A stretch of DNA of 64,000 bases from Dyadobacter sandarakinus (GCF_016894445.1 NZ_CP056775.1:5513001-5577000), one strand, 5' to 3'; shown: positions 9,090 to 17,640, counted from the first letter of the stretch. The notes: generated from the sequence alone by a model not told the origin. A program made the numbers and translations.

Positions 9090-9938
9090 TTACAGGTTGA
9101 TAAAGCTGCTCAGGTTGCCGCGTTCGCGGATGCGGATACCTTTGTCCGTCTGCTCCACAATTCCGGCTTCGTACACGGGGTCATGTTCAAAGATCAGGAC
9201 GTAATTTTCTTGTGCCGCGGTTTGCAGGATAGTTTCCTTCTCCTGCATGGTGAGCAGCGGACGCACGTCATAGCTCATCACCCAGGCTAATGGAATGTGA
9301 TAGCTGGACGGGAGCAGGTCGGCGGCGTAAAGCAGACGGTGCTTTCCGGCGTGGATCAGAGGAAGCATCATTTGCTCCGTATGTCCGTTTACGTGTAAAA
9401 AGTCTACCGATGGAAATGGTGAACTGCCTTCGGAAATGAATTTCAGCTGTCCGCTCTCGTGCAGCGGCCAGATGTTTTCTCGTAAAAAAGACGCTTTTTC
9501 CCTGGGGTTGGGGTTGGTTGCCCAGTGCCAGTGTGCCTCGTTGGACCAGTACGTAGCATTCGGGAAAACGGGCCGTAACTCGGAGCGGTCATGATTGTAA
9601 GTTACGGCTCCGCCTACATGATCAAAATGAAGGTGTGTGAGTACTACATCGGTAATATCTTCCGGCGTGTAGCCATTTTGCCTGATGGAACTAAGCAGGC
9701 TTGCATCTCCGTGCAGGTCATAGTGCCCGAAGAACCTGGCATCCTGCTTGTCGCCGAGGCCGGTATCGATCAGAATAAGCCGGTTTTCGTCTTCGATAAG
9801 CAGGCATCGCATTGCCCAGGTACAAAGGTTCTTTTCGTCCGCAGGATTGTGTTTGTTCCAGAGCGACTTAGGTACCACCCCGAACATGGCGCCTCCATCC
9901 AGCTTGAAATATCCGGTATCTACTGTACGTATCCTCAT
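9090..9938 (-). CDS. MBL-fold metallo-hydrolase
   Basis: Metallo-beta-lactamase superfamily hydrolase, 282 residues, cytoplasmic. The zinc-binding set is complete: THLHFDHVGG (HxHxDH) near residue 100, HVNGHTEQ for the third-site histidine, AADLLPS for the bridging aspartate and FEHDP near the C-terminus. Overall shape resembles the lactonase-like branch (AHL lactonase relatives) rather than true beta-lactamases, but the substrate cannot be read from sequence. First gene of a two-gene unit with the patatin. Confidence 0.87.
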   Translation of the reverse strand: MRIRTVDTGYFKLDGGAMFGVVPKSLWNKHNPADEKNLCTWAMRCLLIEDENRLILIDTGLGDKQDARFFGHYDLHGDASLLSSIRQNGYTPEDITDVVLTHLHFDHVGGAVTYNHDRSELRPVFPNATYWSNEAHWHWATNPNPREKASFLRENIWPLHESGQLKFISEGSSPFPSVDFLHVNGHTEQMMLPLIHAGKHRLLYAADLLPSSYHIPLAWVMSYDVRPLLTMQEKETILQTAAQENYVLIFEHDPVYEAGIVEQTDKGIRIRERGNLSSFINL

Positions 9939-10139
9939 TACTGATTTATTAAAATCTTAATGGGTTCAACATAGTACTATTTTCAATAAGATTCAATCGC
10001 AGGTAATTGGAGACGAATTTGCAAAAACTGTAATTCAACAAATTTTGTATTGTATAATTTGGTGATAGCAGAATATAAATTGTATTACTAGTTGTATGTA
10101 TTTATTTTCAGCCTGTATCTACCATTCTAAACTCACCTG
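9939..10139. other. AT-rich divergent intergenic region
   Basis: About 200 bases between divergent genes, strongly AT-rich, presumably holding promoters for both. Several TTTG runs and a TATAATTTG stretch are visible, but none matches TTTG-N19-TAnnTTTG with correct spacing well enough to call. No ORF or strong hairpin seen. Confidence 0.4.
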
Positions 10140-11288
10140 ATGAACCGCAGAAATTTCCTTGAAACTGCAATGCCGGCTGGTATCGCGCTCGCAGCTGGCG
10201 TTTCGGCCTGCATGCCCAAAAGTCAGCAGATGTACCCCGACAAACATTACCATATTTCCCGGGGTTACCACCACATTCCCAAGCTGCGCCTTTCCATGGA
10301 CCGCATTGTGAAAGAAACGGTGGGACTGCGGCCTTTCCGTGCGTCGGGACCCAGGCTGGATGTGGAGCAGCTCGGGAATAAAACGCTTGTTCATAACTAT
10401 GGTCACGGAGGTTCGGGATGGTCGCTTTCATGGGGTACTGGAAACATTGCCCGCAAGCACGTGCTGGCTACGCAGGAGAAAAAGGTGGCGGTACTTGGCT
10501 GCGGTACGGTTGGTATTGCCACCGCGCGGCTGTTGCAGGAGAGCGGCTGTGAGGTGACGATCTACACCAGGGATGTTCCTCCCAACATCACCAGCAATCT
10601 TGCCACAGGTACCTGGTCACCGGCTTCCCGGGTGTGCGACGTCAAGGTTGTCAGGCCTGAGTTCCGGGCGGTATGGGAAGATGCCTGCCGGTTTTCATTC
10701 CGCAGGTTCCAGTTTTTACTGGGTATGAACGACATTGCATGCTGGGCGGAAGAGTACGGCGTTTTTCAAAATGAACCAAACTATGTGCCAGGTGCCGGCG
10801 GAGAGGACTTCGAGGTGCATGGACTTTTGCCGGAGAGAGTGAGCCTGAGTGCCAGGGAACACCCTTTTAAAGCAAATCATGTAACCCGCCGAAGCAACCT
10901 GATGTTCAACATACCGGCTTACCTCCGGCACCAGTTACAGGATTTTACCATGTTTGGTGGAAAAGTAAAAATACAGGAGATCAGAAAACCGGAGGACATT
11001 GACGCTCTACCCGAAAAAGTAGTGGTGAATTGCATGGGGCTCGGTGCCAAGCCGGTGTTCAATGATGAGGAACTGACACCCGTATCGGGGCAGCTTTCGT
11101 GCCTGATCCCGCAAGGAGAAGCGAATTATAAGCTGTATACGCAGGGGGCCAATTTCATCTCCCGTAAAGATGGAATTTACATTGGCAGTAATGGTATTGT
11201 CGGCAACTGGGATACAACGCCAAGCAGGGAGCAGACCGAAAAGACTGTCGGTATTTTGATGAAGTTGATGGAGGAAATGAAAGGCTGA
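10140..11288 (+). CDS. D-amino-acid-oxidase-like FAD oxidoreductase, circularly permuted, TAT/lipoprotein signal
   Basis: FAD-dependent amine/amino-acid oxidase of the DAO family, 382 residues. The N-terminus MNRRNFLETAMP...VSACMP reads as a twin-arginine signal with a possible lipobox, so export to the periplasm is likely. The motif order is unusual: VGLRPFR at 61-67 and HNYGHGGSG at 85-93 with SWG at 97-99, which in canonical D-amino-acid oxidases form the C-terminal end, come before the FAD dinucleotide motif VAVLGCGTVG at 116-125, which is normally N-terminal. The protein then ends with the IYIGSNGIVGNWDTTPS segment that usually precedes VGLRP. All core motifs appear once, so this is a permutation, not a duplication. 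Substrate unknown; a D-amino acid or similar secondary amine is plausible. Confidence 0.82.
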   Translation: MNRRNFLETAMPAGIALAAGVSACMPKSQQMYPDKHYHISRGYHHIPKLRLSMDRIVKETVGLRPFRASGPRLDVEQLGNKTLVHNYGHGGSGWSLSWGTGNIARKHVLATQEKKVAVLGCGTVGIATARLLQESGCEVTIYTRDVPPNITSNLATGTWSPASRVCDVKVVRPEFRAVWEDACRFSFRRFQFLLGMNDIACWAEEYGVFQNEPNYVPGAGGEDFEVHGLLPERVSLSAREHPFKANHVTRRSNLMFNIPAYLRHQLQDFTMFGGKVKIQEIRKPEDIDALPEKVVVNCMGLGAKPVFNDEELTPVSGQLSCLIPQGEANYKLYTQGANFISRKDGIYIGSNGIVGNWDTTPSREQTEKTVGILMKLMEEMKG

Positions 11289-11317
11289 CAGGACTTGTGG
11301 CCGTTTGTTAACATAAA

Positions 11318-11350
11318 AAGGGTCAGGAAGCATCGGGCTTTCTGACCCTT
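11318..11350. terminator. Bidirectional terminator hairpin
   Basis: Stem AAGGGTCAGGAAGC / GCTTTCTGACCCTT (one G-T pair) with loop ATCGG, flanked by A-rich and T-rich ends, between the convergent flavoprotein and esterase genes. Confidence 0.8.
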
Positions 11351-11357
11351 TCTGATT

Positions 11358-12233
11358 TTAGCGGTGAAAGCTTTGGGTAGCAAACTTCATGACTTCCGGG
11401 AGAGCGGTACGCCAGTAGGTCCAGGTGTGCCCGCCATTGCGTACTCTGAACTCGTGGGGTATGGCCTTATCCAGCATGGCTCCGTGCAGCGCCATATTTC
11501 CTTTGATCAGAAAATCGTCGTCTCCGCAATCAATGTAGTATTTTACGGATTTCAGCTTGTCGAGCGGAGTGGTTTCGATGATCTTGAAAATGGAATTTTT
11601 GTACCAGTGTTCTGAAAGCCGGGCTTTACCGGGAGCTGCCTTGCCAAACAACGTGGCCATCAGCCCGTCCCAGCGCTCAGCCGGCATGTTTGCAATATCA
11701 TCATCTGACCAGAAAGCACCGCTCATCGGAGCCGCGGCCACAAACAGGTCGGGATGCTTCATGGCGAGCAGCATGGTGCCGTAGCCGCCCATAGACAGTC
11801 CTGCCACAGCCCTGAACTCTTTTTTCTTCCTGATCCGGTAGGCGGACTCAATATGCGGAATGAATTCGTTAACAAAGTAATCCTCATACTTTGCCTTTCC
11901 ATCGTAACTGTTCATGTAAAAAGTAACACCAGCATCCGGCATCACGATGATCATGGACGTAGCGTCGCCGCTCTCGATCGCTTTGTCGGCAATCTGCTGC
12001 GCTTCTCCGAATTGTGTCCAGCCGGTTTCGTCATCGGAGTAGCCATGCAGGAGGTATAATACCGGGTAGCTGCGGTCGGTTTTGTCGTAATCTGCGGGCA
12101 GGTAAATGTTGTACCTCATCTCTTTTCCCATTACGGAGCTCTGAATTTTAAGGCTCTCCTTGATCAGGCTGTGCTGGGCAAATGAAGGTAGTCCTGCAAA
12201 GAGCAGGCAGGCGAAAAGCAGCAGTTTTTTCAT
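11358..12233 (-). CDS. Secreted esterase, EstA/FrmB (esterase D) family
   Basis: Alpha/beta hydrolase of the putative-esterase family, 291 residues with a clear signal peptide cleaved after PSFAQ. The nucleophile elbow is GLSMGGYG, the acid lies in DCGDDDF and the histidine in NGGHTWTYW. LLHGYSDDETGW supplies the oxyanion region. Such enzymes hydrolyse feruloyl, acetyl-xylan or simple carboxyl esters; the native substrate is not evident. Monocistronic, with a terminator just after it. Periplasmic or extracellular. Confidence 0.87.
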   Translation of the reverse strand: MKKLLLFACLLFAGLPSFAQHSLIKESLKIQSSVMGKEMRYNIYLPADYDKTDRSYPVLYLLHGYSDDETGWTQFGEAQQIADKAIESGDATSMIIVMPDAGVTFYMNSYDGKAKYEDYFVNEFIPHIESAYRIRKKKEFRAVAGLSMGGYGTMLLAMKHPDLFVAAAPMSGAFWSDDDIANMPAERWDGLMATLFGKAAPGKARLSEHWYKNSIFKIIETTPLDKLKSVKYYIDCGDDDFLIKGNMALHGAMLDKAIPHEFRVRNGGHTWTYWRTALPEVMKFATQSFHR

Positions 12234-12280
12234 GCAGGTCTGTTTTTATATTTTCAGAAAAAAGCAGCTGCCTGTAAATC

Positions 12281-12469
12281 CTACCTATCAGGATCGGGCA
12301 GGTGGTAGCGCCTGCGGATCTCATTGACGAGAAATTTCTTTTGAGCAGTAAAGCTCTCGGGGTGCATGGTTTCAAAGAGGTCGCTCCACTCACGGTACCG
12401 CGCCGGGTCACCTTCCCGAAATAGCTGAGGGCTTATTTTTTTTTGAATAAGGTATTCTGAAAACTCCAT
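12281..12469 (-). CDS. Small conserved hypothetical protein
   Basis: 62 residues, rich in charged and aromatic residues: MEFSEYLIQKKISP at the start, RYREWSDLFETMHPESFTA in the middle and KFLVNEIRRRYHLPD near the end. The regular amphipathic helices and the absence of repeats suggest a real, compact cytoplasmic protein. I recognise the type from Bacteroidota genomes but no function. It is 47 bases upstream of the esterase on the same strand and divergent from threonine aldolase. Confidence 0.65.
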   Translation of the reverse strand: MEFSEYLIQKKISPQLFREGDPARYREWSDLFETMHPESFTAQKKFLVNEIRRRYHLPDPDR

Positions 12470-12557
12470 GCGGCCGATTTTGATTGCAATATATCGCTTT
12501 CGACTTTATCTTGGTCCAATGTGTAAAATCCGCTGACCGGGTAAAAGTTTTATAAAA

Positions 12558-13571
12558 ATGAAAATTGACTTAAGAAGCGATACAATCACCAGGCCGACGA
12601 GGGAAATGCAGGAGGCAATGTGGGCGGCGGAAGTAGGGGATGACGTGCTGGGTGATGATCCTACCGTCAATGCATTACAGGAAAAGGCTGCCCGGTTGTT
12701 CGGAATGGAGGACGCACTTTTTTGTCCGTCCGGTACCATGACCAACCAGCTGGCGATCCGTATCCATACCTTGCCGGGCAGCGATGTGATTTGTGATAAA
12801 TCATCCCATATCTACCTCTACGAAGGCGGCGGCATCATGCTCAATGCATTCTCATCGGTAAAGTTGCTGGACGGTAACCGGGGGCGCATTTCGGCCGGCC
12901 AGGTAGCGGCGGCAATCAGCCCGCAAAATGATGTACATTCTACTGTCACCAGGCTGGTTTCGCTGGAAAACACCATGAATAAGGGTGGCGGGTGTTACTA
13001 TGATTTTGAAGAAATCAGGCAAATACGGCAAGTTTGTGCCGATAGCGGTATTCCCCTGCACCTGGATGGAGCCCGCCTTTTCAATGCACTTGTGGAAACG
13101 GGTGAAACCACCATGCAGTACGGACAGGTATTTGACACCATCAGCATTTGTCTTTCCAAAGGTTTGGGATGTCCCGTGGGCTCATTGCTTGTGGGCTCCG
13201 CCGAAAGTATCCGGCATGCGCGCCGGTTCCGGAAAGTAATGGGAGGAGGCTGGCGGCAGGCAGGTTTTCTGGCCGCGGCCGGTATTTATGCATTGGATTA
13301 CCATGTCAATCGTCTCAAAGAAGACCATAGCCGCGCACGTGCTATTGGTTTGCTGATGGAAAAAAGCCCGGAGGTGGAGGAAGTGTTTCCTGTGGATACC
13401 AACATTGTGATCGCCAGGCTGGCTGAGGGTATTTCGGAAGTAGCGTACGTCCGCAGCCTGGCCGAGAAGGATATACTCGCAATTGGTTTTGGTAAAGGGT
13501 TGGTCCGCTTCGTGACACACCTTGATTTTACGGATGACCATCTGGAAGAAATGAGCCGGCGGCTGAAATAG
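12558..13571 (+). CDS. ltaE: Low-specificity L-threonine aldolase
   Basis: PLP-dependent fold-type I enzyme that splits L-threonine or allo-threonine to glycine and acetaldehyde. 337 residues, the usual length. MKIDLRSDTITRPTREMQ and GDDVLGDDPTVN form the characteristic N-terminus; FCPSGTMTNQLAI binds cofactor; HLDGARLFNA is the aspartate segment; the Schiff-base lysine is in SICLSKGLGCPVGS. Cytoplasmic. It ends in a hairpin shared with the convergent DUF1398 gene. Confidence 0.94.
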   Translation: MKIDLRSDTITRPTREMQEAMWAAEVGDDVLGDDPTVNALQEKAARLFGMEDALFCPSGTMTNQLAIRIHTLPGSDVICDKSSHIYLYEGGGIMLNAFSSVKLLDGNRGRISAGQVAAAISPQNDVHSTVTRLVSLENTMNKGGGCYYDFEEIRQIRQVCADSGIPLHLDGARLFNALVETGETTMQYGQVFDTISICLSKGLGCPVGSLLVGSAESIRHARRFRKVMGGGWRQAGFLAAAGIYALDYHVNRLKEDHSRARAIGLLMEKSPEVEEVFPVDTNIVIARLAEGISEVAYVRSLAEKDILAIGFGKGLVRFVTHLDFTDDHLEEMSRRLK

Positions 13572-13578
13572 CCGCCGG
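13556..13578. terminator. Hairpin between convergent genes, spanning the ltaE stop
   Basis: Perfect 9-bp stem CCGGCGGCT / AGCCGCCGG with loop GAAAT. It contains the ltaE stop codon (13569-13571) and directly precedes the end of the convergent gene. There is no good T tract, so terminator function is only plausible. Confidence 0.5.
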
Positions 13579-13980
13579 TTACACTTCCGGAATCAGCTCC
13601 TCATACTCATATTCGGAGTTGGGACCCTGGTAAATAATTTTCATCCCGGTGAGGTCGGCAACGTAGGTGTGAATGCCCGCTTCTCCGATTTCTCTCAGAA
13701 AAGTTGCGTAGTCCGTTTGTCCTTCCTGGGTTCTGCGGATTGCGCTTTTTACTTCTTCCAGCTTGAATGCTTCAGCGCATTCAAACTCAGGCATATCTCC
13801 CGGTAGAACCAGCTTTTCACCATTGATGCTCGTGTAGGTTACCTTGTGGTTGCGCACCTTTACCTCGTAATTATCCACCCCGATATCTTTCAGGATTTTT
13901 GCCAGATATGGATAAGGCTGCCCGCTCGCTTGTTCCTCTGCGGCTTTGATTTGTTCTTCGGTTAATTCAATAAGTTCCAT
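13579..13980 (-). CDS. DUF1398 family protein
   Basis: 133 residues, cytoplasmic. The pattern YPYLAKILKDIGVDNYEVKV, then VKSAIRRTQEGQTDYATFLREI and AGIHTYVADLTGMKIIY, matches DUF1398 (YbcV-like, sometimes annotated phage envelope protein) as I recall it. Biochemical function is unknown for the family. Single gene, convergent with ltaE. Confidence 0.75.
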   Translation of the reverse strand: MELIELTEEQIKAAEEQASGQPYPYLAKILKDIGVDNYEVKVRNHKVTYTSINGEKLVLPGDMPEFECAEAFKLEEVKSAIRRTQEGQTDYATFLREIGEAGIHTYVADLTGMKIIYQGPNSEYEYEELIPEV

Positions 13981-14093
13981 AGTGATGTGATGGTTGGTTC
14001 TATAAATAGTTAGTCAACGTTCCACAAAGATCAGCCGCGCAAAATGGCTTAAAATACGCATGCCAGGCTGCAAAGGGCATTTTTGTAATTCTA

Positions 14094-14786
14094 TCATGCA
14101 ATCCGGACCGTGTCAATAGCTTCTACCCACTCATCTTTTCCGCATACTTCACAGGCAGCGGTACTGGCACTGTGCTCCTGTGTGTTACCGCAAAAGGTGC
14201 AGGCATATGTACCTTCTTTGGGGATTGTTCTGGTTTTTTTCAGATATAGCTCGGGCAGGAGCGGGAGGCCGGGTTTAACGGCTTTGTCTTCATAAAAAAA
14301 TACACTTACCTCTCCCGAAGGTTCCAAGTAGGCATTCTTTACCTGCCCAAGGTGCTCGACATTTCTGATCCTTAGCTCTGAGAAAAACTCATCCTGGGCC
14401 AGCGTTTCCTTCTTGAATTCTGTTACAGAAAACTTTCCCTCGTGAATCAGGCAAACAGTTTTACCTTCCACAAGTTTTTCAAAAAACTGGCTTTTTCCGG
14501 TAAGCCAGGTCACGATCCGGTAAAGCAGGATGATCGTCGCAAACACGACGAGTGCCGGCATGATACCCACATCTTCGTAAAACATGGGATCGCCCGCTGC
14601 CGAACCCAGTGAAATGATGATCACCATCTCGAAAATCGAGAGTTGCCTCACCCCCCGCTTTCCGGTAACGCGCAGGGCGATCAGCAGAAAAGTGAACATA
14701 ATAAACGACCGTATTGCTACCTCTAGCAAAAATGCAGGCGGAAGTTCGTTAAGCAGGACGCGCTCCCATTCGAGGATTTCGGTCAT
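14094..14786 (-). CDS. DUF421 (YetF-like) membrane protein with C-terminal zinc ribbon
   Basis: 230 residues. Three transmembrane helices occupy about residues 18-90 (SFIMFTFLLIALRVTGKRG, MVIIISLGSAAGDPM, ALVVFATIILLYRIVTWL), followed by the cytoplasmic DUF421 domain (VLIHEGKF-like segment, LRIRNVEHLGQVKNAYLEPSG). The C-terminus adds a CTFCG ... CEVCGKDEW motif, CX2C-X12-CX2C, a probable structural zinc or iron ribbon. Role unknown; YetF/YrbG relatives are associated with the cell envelope. Confidence 0.82.
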   Translation of the reverse strand: MTEILEWERVLLNELPPAFLLEVAIRSFIMFTFLLIALRVTGKRGVRQLSIFEMVIIISLGSAAGDPMFYEDVGIMPALVVFATIILLYRIVTWLTGKSQFFEKLVEGKTVCLIHEGKFSVTEFKKETLAQDEFFSELRIRNVEHLGQVKNAYLEPSGEVSVFFYEDKAVKPGLPLLPELYLKKTRTIPKEGTYACTFCGNTQEHSASTAACEVCGKDEWVEAIDTVRIA

Positions 14787-14882
14787 AACCAGGTAAGGCG
14801 GTTTTTTGTAAAAAAAAGATGCTACTCCACCTTCCGATAAAGTAACATCCTGAATTATTAGCTAAGTCTACTACACGAAGAT

Positions 14883-15293
14883 TTATGAAGTAGTCTCCTC
14901 ATCATCGTGGTGTACAATCAACGAGCTGCGCGTATCCAGCTTTTTGATCATTTCATTAGACATTGAATCCGCATATACGCCGTAGCTGCTTACCAGTGTA
15001 CCTTTCAAACCATCTTTTGATTCGATGGCATACAGGATAGACATATCCGACGGATTGGTCATTCCTTCAAAACGGTAAACATGCACGATATCAAATTGAT
15101 CAGGAGAAAGTGTCAGGCAGATACCGTCGGTGTTATGAACTTCCAGCGCATGTGCTGTCATATTGAAGTCATAGGTATAGCCGTCTTTCTGCAAAGCTTC
15201 AAGAGTTTCGATCAGGGTATCAGGCTCGCTCATATTCTTATTTGAAGGATTTTCCTGTTTTTCGTCCCTTTTATCCGTGTGTTGTAAGTCCAT
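14883..15293 (-). CDS. Conserved hypothetical, Bacteroidota small protein often labelled phosphoribosylpyrophosphate synthetase
   Basis: 136 residues (117 if the internal ATG at 15233 is the start, which has a CAGGAAAA stretch upstream). The core, TLEALQKDGYTYDFNMTAHA ... FDIVHVYRFEGMTNPSDMS ... YAIESKDGLKGTLVSSYGVY, is a widespread Bacteroidota family that from memory is frequently annotated as phosphoribosylpyrophosphate synthetase. At this length and without a PRPP loop, that name is not credible. Cytoplasmic, function unknown. C-terminus is acidic. Confidence 0.7.
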   Translation of the reverse strand: MDLQHTDKRDEKQENPSNKNMSEPDTLIETLEALQKDGYTYDFNMTAHALEVHNTDGICLTLSPDQFDIVHVYRFEGMTNPSDMSILYAIESKDGLKGTLVSSYGVYADSMSNEMIKKLDTRSSLIVHHDDEETTS

Positions 15294-15643
15294 AAGAAAA
15301 GTTTTTTAAGGTTATCAATATTTGTCGAACGGGTTACTGTAAAGTTCAGGTTCGTTCAGGTGAATGTTTTGCTAGTGTATATGGAAAAAACTGTGCCTTT
15401 GGCCGGATTGCCAGGAGTCACCGTCAGAATACATGCTTTTACACGTGCAGCAAACACTTTATTTGTGCCTGATGATCATTAAAACGGGATTAGATAATCA
15501 TCATGTTACTTACGCTCATGTTGCTTAACATCCGTATTGTGTTAAGGATAGTAAGTTATATATTTTCCTGGCAAAATGTTAATAAACAACCAGCCACAAT
15601 GAGGTTAAAGCACCTCATTGTGGCCGAAAATGTAGAAAGCACC
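15294..15643. other. Intergenic region with one hairpin
   Basis: 350 bases between two minus-strand genes. It contains a perfect hairpin at 15593-15624 close to the downstream end (listed separately) and AT-rich sequence likely to carry the promoter of the gene at 14883-15293. No coding potential recognised. Confidence 0.4.
15593..15624 (-). terminator. Strong hairpin 3' of the 15644 lipoprotein gene
   Basis: Perfect 13-bp stem GCCACAATGAGGT / ACCTCATTGTGGC with loop TAAAGC, 20 bases after the stop codon of the minus-strand lipoprotein gene. T-rich sequence follows on the minus strand. Likely terminator. Confidence 0.7.
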
Positions 15644-16414
15644 TTATTGAAGCGATAAAGCCTGATCTTCTACCTGGTTTCTGAGCATGAGCCCGGAGCA
15701 TATACCGGCGAGTACCAGCCTGGTTTCCGCATCCAGACCCTCTTTCATCCATACTTTACCATTGTTGATGGTCGACACGGCAGCAATGACTTTGCCGCCC
15801 TGCGTGAACTCATATCCATACACGCTGTTGTACGTCAGAATTTCGGAGGAGCCTTCAAGTGAGTTGATTGCGCGTATATCGATTCGTGTACGACCATTTC
15901 TGACAAAACCACTGGTTTCCCGATTACCGAAGCCGCGGCCTGCGCCGTCCGCATTATATACGATAAAGTCCCACGAGCTTTCTGCATGGTCAAGTTTAAT
16001 GGCGCCTGCAAAATAGTTTTTGTAGTGCAGGGAAACTGAAAAATAGTCTTTTGCCACGGCCAGTTCTGTTTCCCTGAATTTACTCACGAGTACAACCTCG
16101 GCCTGACCTCCATGCTGATCCAGCTGCCGGAAGCTGAGCTTTTCGCTTGCTCCCTGAAAGCTAACGATAAATGGAATGGAGTAACCGAAGGTCCAGCCAC
16201 GGTTTACCTTGCTGGTTTTGAAATCACCAAAGCTAAGTACCTGTCCTACCTGGAAGCCCTGCCTGCCTTTGACAGTATAGACCTCTGCGCCGGTTTTCAA
16301 GTCATTGTGTACACTTACCTCAGCGGTACGGCAGGAAAAAGCAATTGCCGCCAGGAGCATGGCGGCAATGCAATGATTGAAAGAAAGTAATGCGATTCTG
16401 ATGCTTTTGTTCAT
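15644..16414 (-). CDS. Lipoprotein of unknown function
   Basis: 256 residues from ATG 16414; an upstream in-frame start would put 19 residues before an obvious signal and is rejected. MNKSIRIALLSF...LLAAIAFSC is a type II signal peptide. The mature part is beta-rich without cysteines or recognisable catalytic motifs: repeated aromatic-polar strands such as GWTFGYSIPFIVSFQG, DYFSVSLHYKNYFAG and SSWDFIVYNADG. I do not recognise the family. Monocistronic, between hairpin and SMP-30 gene. Confidence 0.7.
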   Translation of the reverse strand: MNKSIRIALLSFNHCIAAMLLAAIAFSCRTAEVSVHNDLKTGAEVYTVKGRQGFQVGQVLSFGDFKTSKVNRGWTFGYSIPFIVSFQGASEKLSFRQLDQHGGQAEVVLVSKFRETELAVAKDYFSVSLHYKNYFAGAIKLDHAESSWDFIVYNADGAGRGFGNRETSGFVRNGRTRIDIRAINSLEGSSEILTYNSVYGYEFTQGGKVIAAVSTINNGKVWMKEGLDAETRLVLAGICSGLMLRNQVEDQALSLQ

Positions 16415-16503
16415 GGCTGAAAATGGATGTTGTTTATCAGCCTGAAACAATAGGAAAATGAAAGGTTGCAACGCTGGTGAGCAGTTCGAGTAAACGGTAC
16501 TGC

Positions 16504-17418
16504 TTACTTGTTTCCTTTCACCTTCATTTTTAGTCCGTATACCGCGGTTTCAGCAGTGATAAAAAGCATATCCCGGTTTTTGCCACCAAAGCAAAGGTTC
16601 GCTGTCCAGCCTTTATGAACAGGAAAGTGGGCTATCTGTTCTCCTTTTTTATCAAATACAGTTACGCCATCTCCGGTTATGTAAAGATTGCCCTGTTCAT
16701 CGAGGATCATGCCGTCAGAACCCTTGGAGATAAAAAGCTGGCGGTTGGTAAGTGTTCCGTCGGGTTGAATGTCGTACTTATAAGTCTTGTTATCGCCAAT
16801 ATCTGCCACATAAAGCGTCTTGCCGTCAGGTGTCCCAATGATGCCGTTGGGCTTTTTTATTTTTTCGTCAACGCGGCTTAATTTCTTGTGATCGGGGCTA
16901 AGGTAGTAGACGTGCTCGCCATCCTGCTGCATTGCCGGGTCACGCTTCCAATAATCACGCTTGTAAAGCGGATCCGTAAGGTAAATGCCGCCTTTGGCAT
17001 CCACCCAGAGGTCATTGGGGCCATTCAGCAGCTTGCCTTCATAGTCTTTGACCAGCACGGTATGCTTTCCGTTTTTGTCAAATGACCAAACCTGATTATC
17101 CTCATCCGAACAACTTATGAGGTTACCCCGGCTATCGAAATACATTCCATTCGCACGGCCGGGACTATCCGAGAATACAGAAAACTGGCCTGTTCCGGCA
17201 TCCCAGCGAATGATTTTGTTATTGGGCTGATCGGTAAAATAAACATTTCCGTCTTTGTCAGGTGTAGGTCCCTCGGTGAACTTATAGCCGTCTCCCAGCT
17301 TCTCGACCTGTGCACCAGGCGCAACAATTGATTTTGAATCCATAATCTGAGCAAAAAGCGAGGCTGGCATCAATGCCGCCGCTGCTATGAGTGAGTAGAT
17401 ACTTTTCCGATAGTTCAT
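16504..17418 (-). CDS. Secreted SMP-30/gluconolactonase/LRE family protein
   Basis: Six-bladed beta-propeller of the SMP-30/gluconolactonase family, 304 residues from ATG 17418 (MNYRKSIYSLIAAAALMPAS, signal peptide cleaved after LFAQ); the longer frame to 17490 is not needed. Marks are GYKFTEGPTPDKDGNVYFTD with the metal-binding Glu, NGMYFDSRGNLISC, NGPNDLWVDAKGGIYLTDP and KPNGIIGTPDGKTLYVAD, which provide the Glu/Asn/Asp metal site. Probable periplasmic lactonase. Upstream non-coding DNA carries a long inverted repeat. Confidence 0.88.
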   Translation of the reverse strand: MNYRKSIYSLIAAAALMPASLFAQIMDSKSIVAPGAQVEKLGDGYKFTEGPTPDKDGNVYFTDQPNNKIIRWDAGTGQFSVFSDSPGRANGMYFDSRGNLISCSDEDNQVWSFDKNGKHTVLVKDYEGKLLNGPNDLWVDAKGGIYLTDPLYKRDYWKRDPAMQQDGEHVYYLSPDHKKLSRVDEKIKKPNGIIGTPDGKTLYVADIGDNKTYKYDIQPDGTLTNRQLFISKGSDGMILDEQGNLYITGDGVTVFDKKGEQIAHFPVHKGWTANLCFGGKNRDMLFITAETAVYGLKMKVKGNK

Positions 17419-17568
17419 AAAATTGATGCCGGTATATATAAAGAAGCCCGACGTGCAATAAAGTCGCCGGGCATCAAGGGTTACTTGCAATTCAATGAGG
17501 TTTCGGGTTCAAGTTGCTCACGTCGTACCCCACGTTGCGGGATTTTCATTTGTTTTTTGTAAACTATG

Positions 17569-17622
17569 CCTCTCAAACAATCCTGTGATGCACATCAAAT
17601 TCTGAGCGGATTGTTTGAGAGG
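17569..17622. repeat. Perfect 15-bp inverted repeat
   Basis: Arms CCTCTCAAACAATCC (17569-17583) and GGATTGTTTGAGAGG (17608-17622) separated by 24 bases. It lies between the accessory island and the SMP-30 gene, 150-200 bases upstream of the latter's start. No further copy was seen in the window. It could be an operator, a transcript hairpin or a mobile-element end. Confidence 0.7.
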
Positions 17623-17640
17623 TGATTAAACAATAATAAA

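Noticed and set aside
14883..15293. Phosphoribosylpyrophosphate synthetase
   Set aside because: A common database label for this family; the protein is far too short and lacks PRPP and ATP loops.
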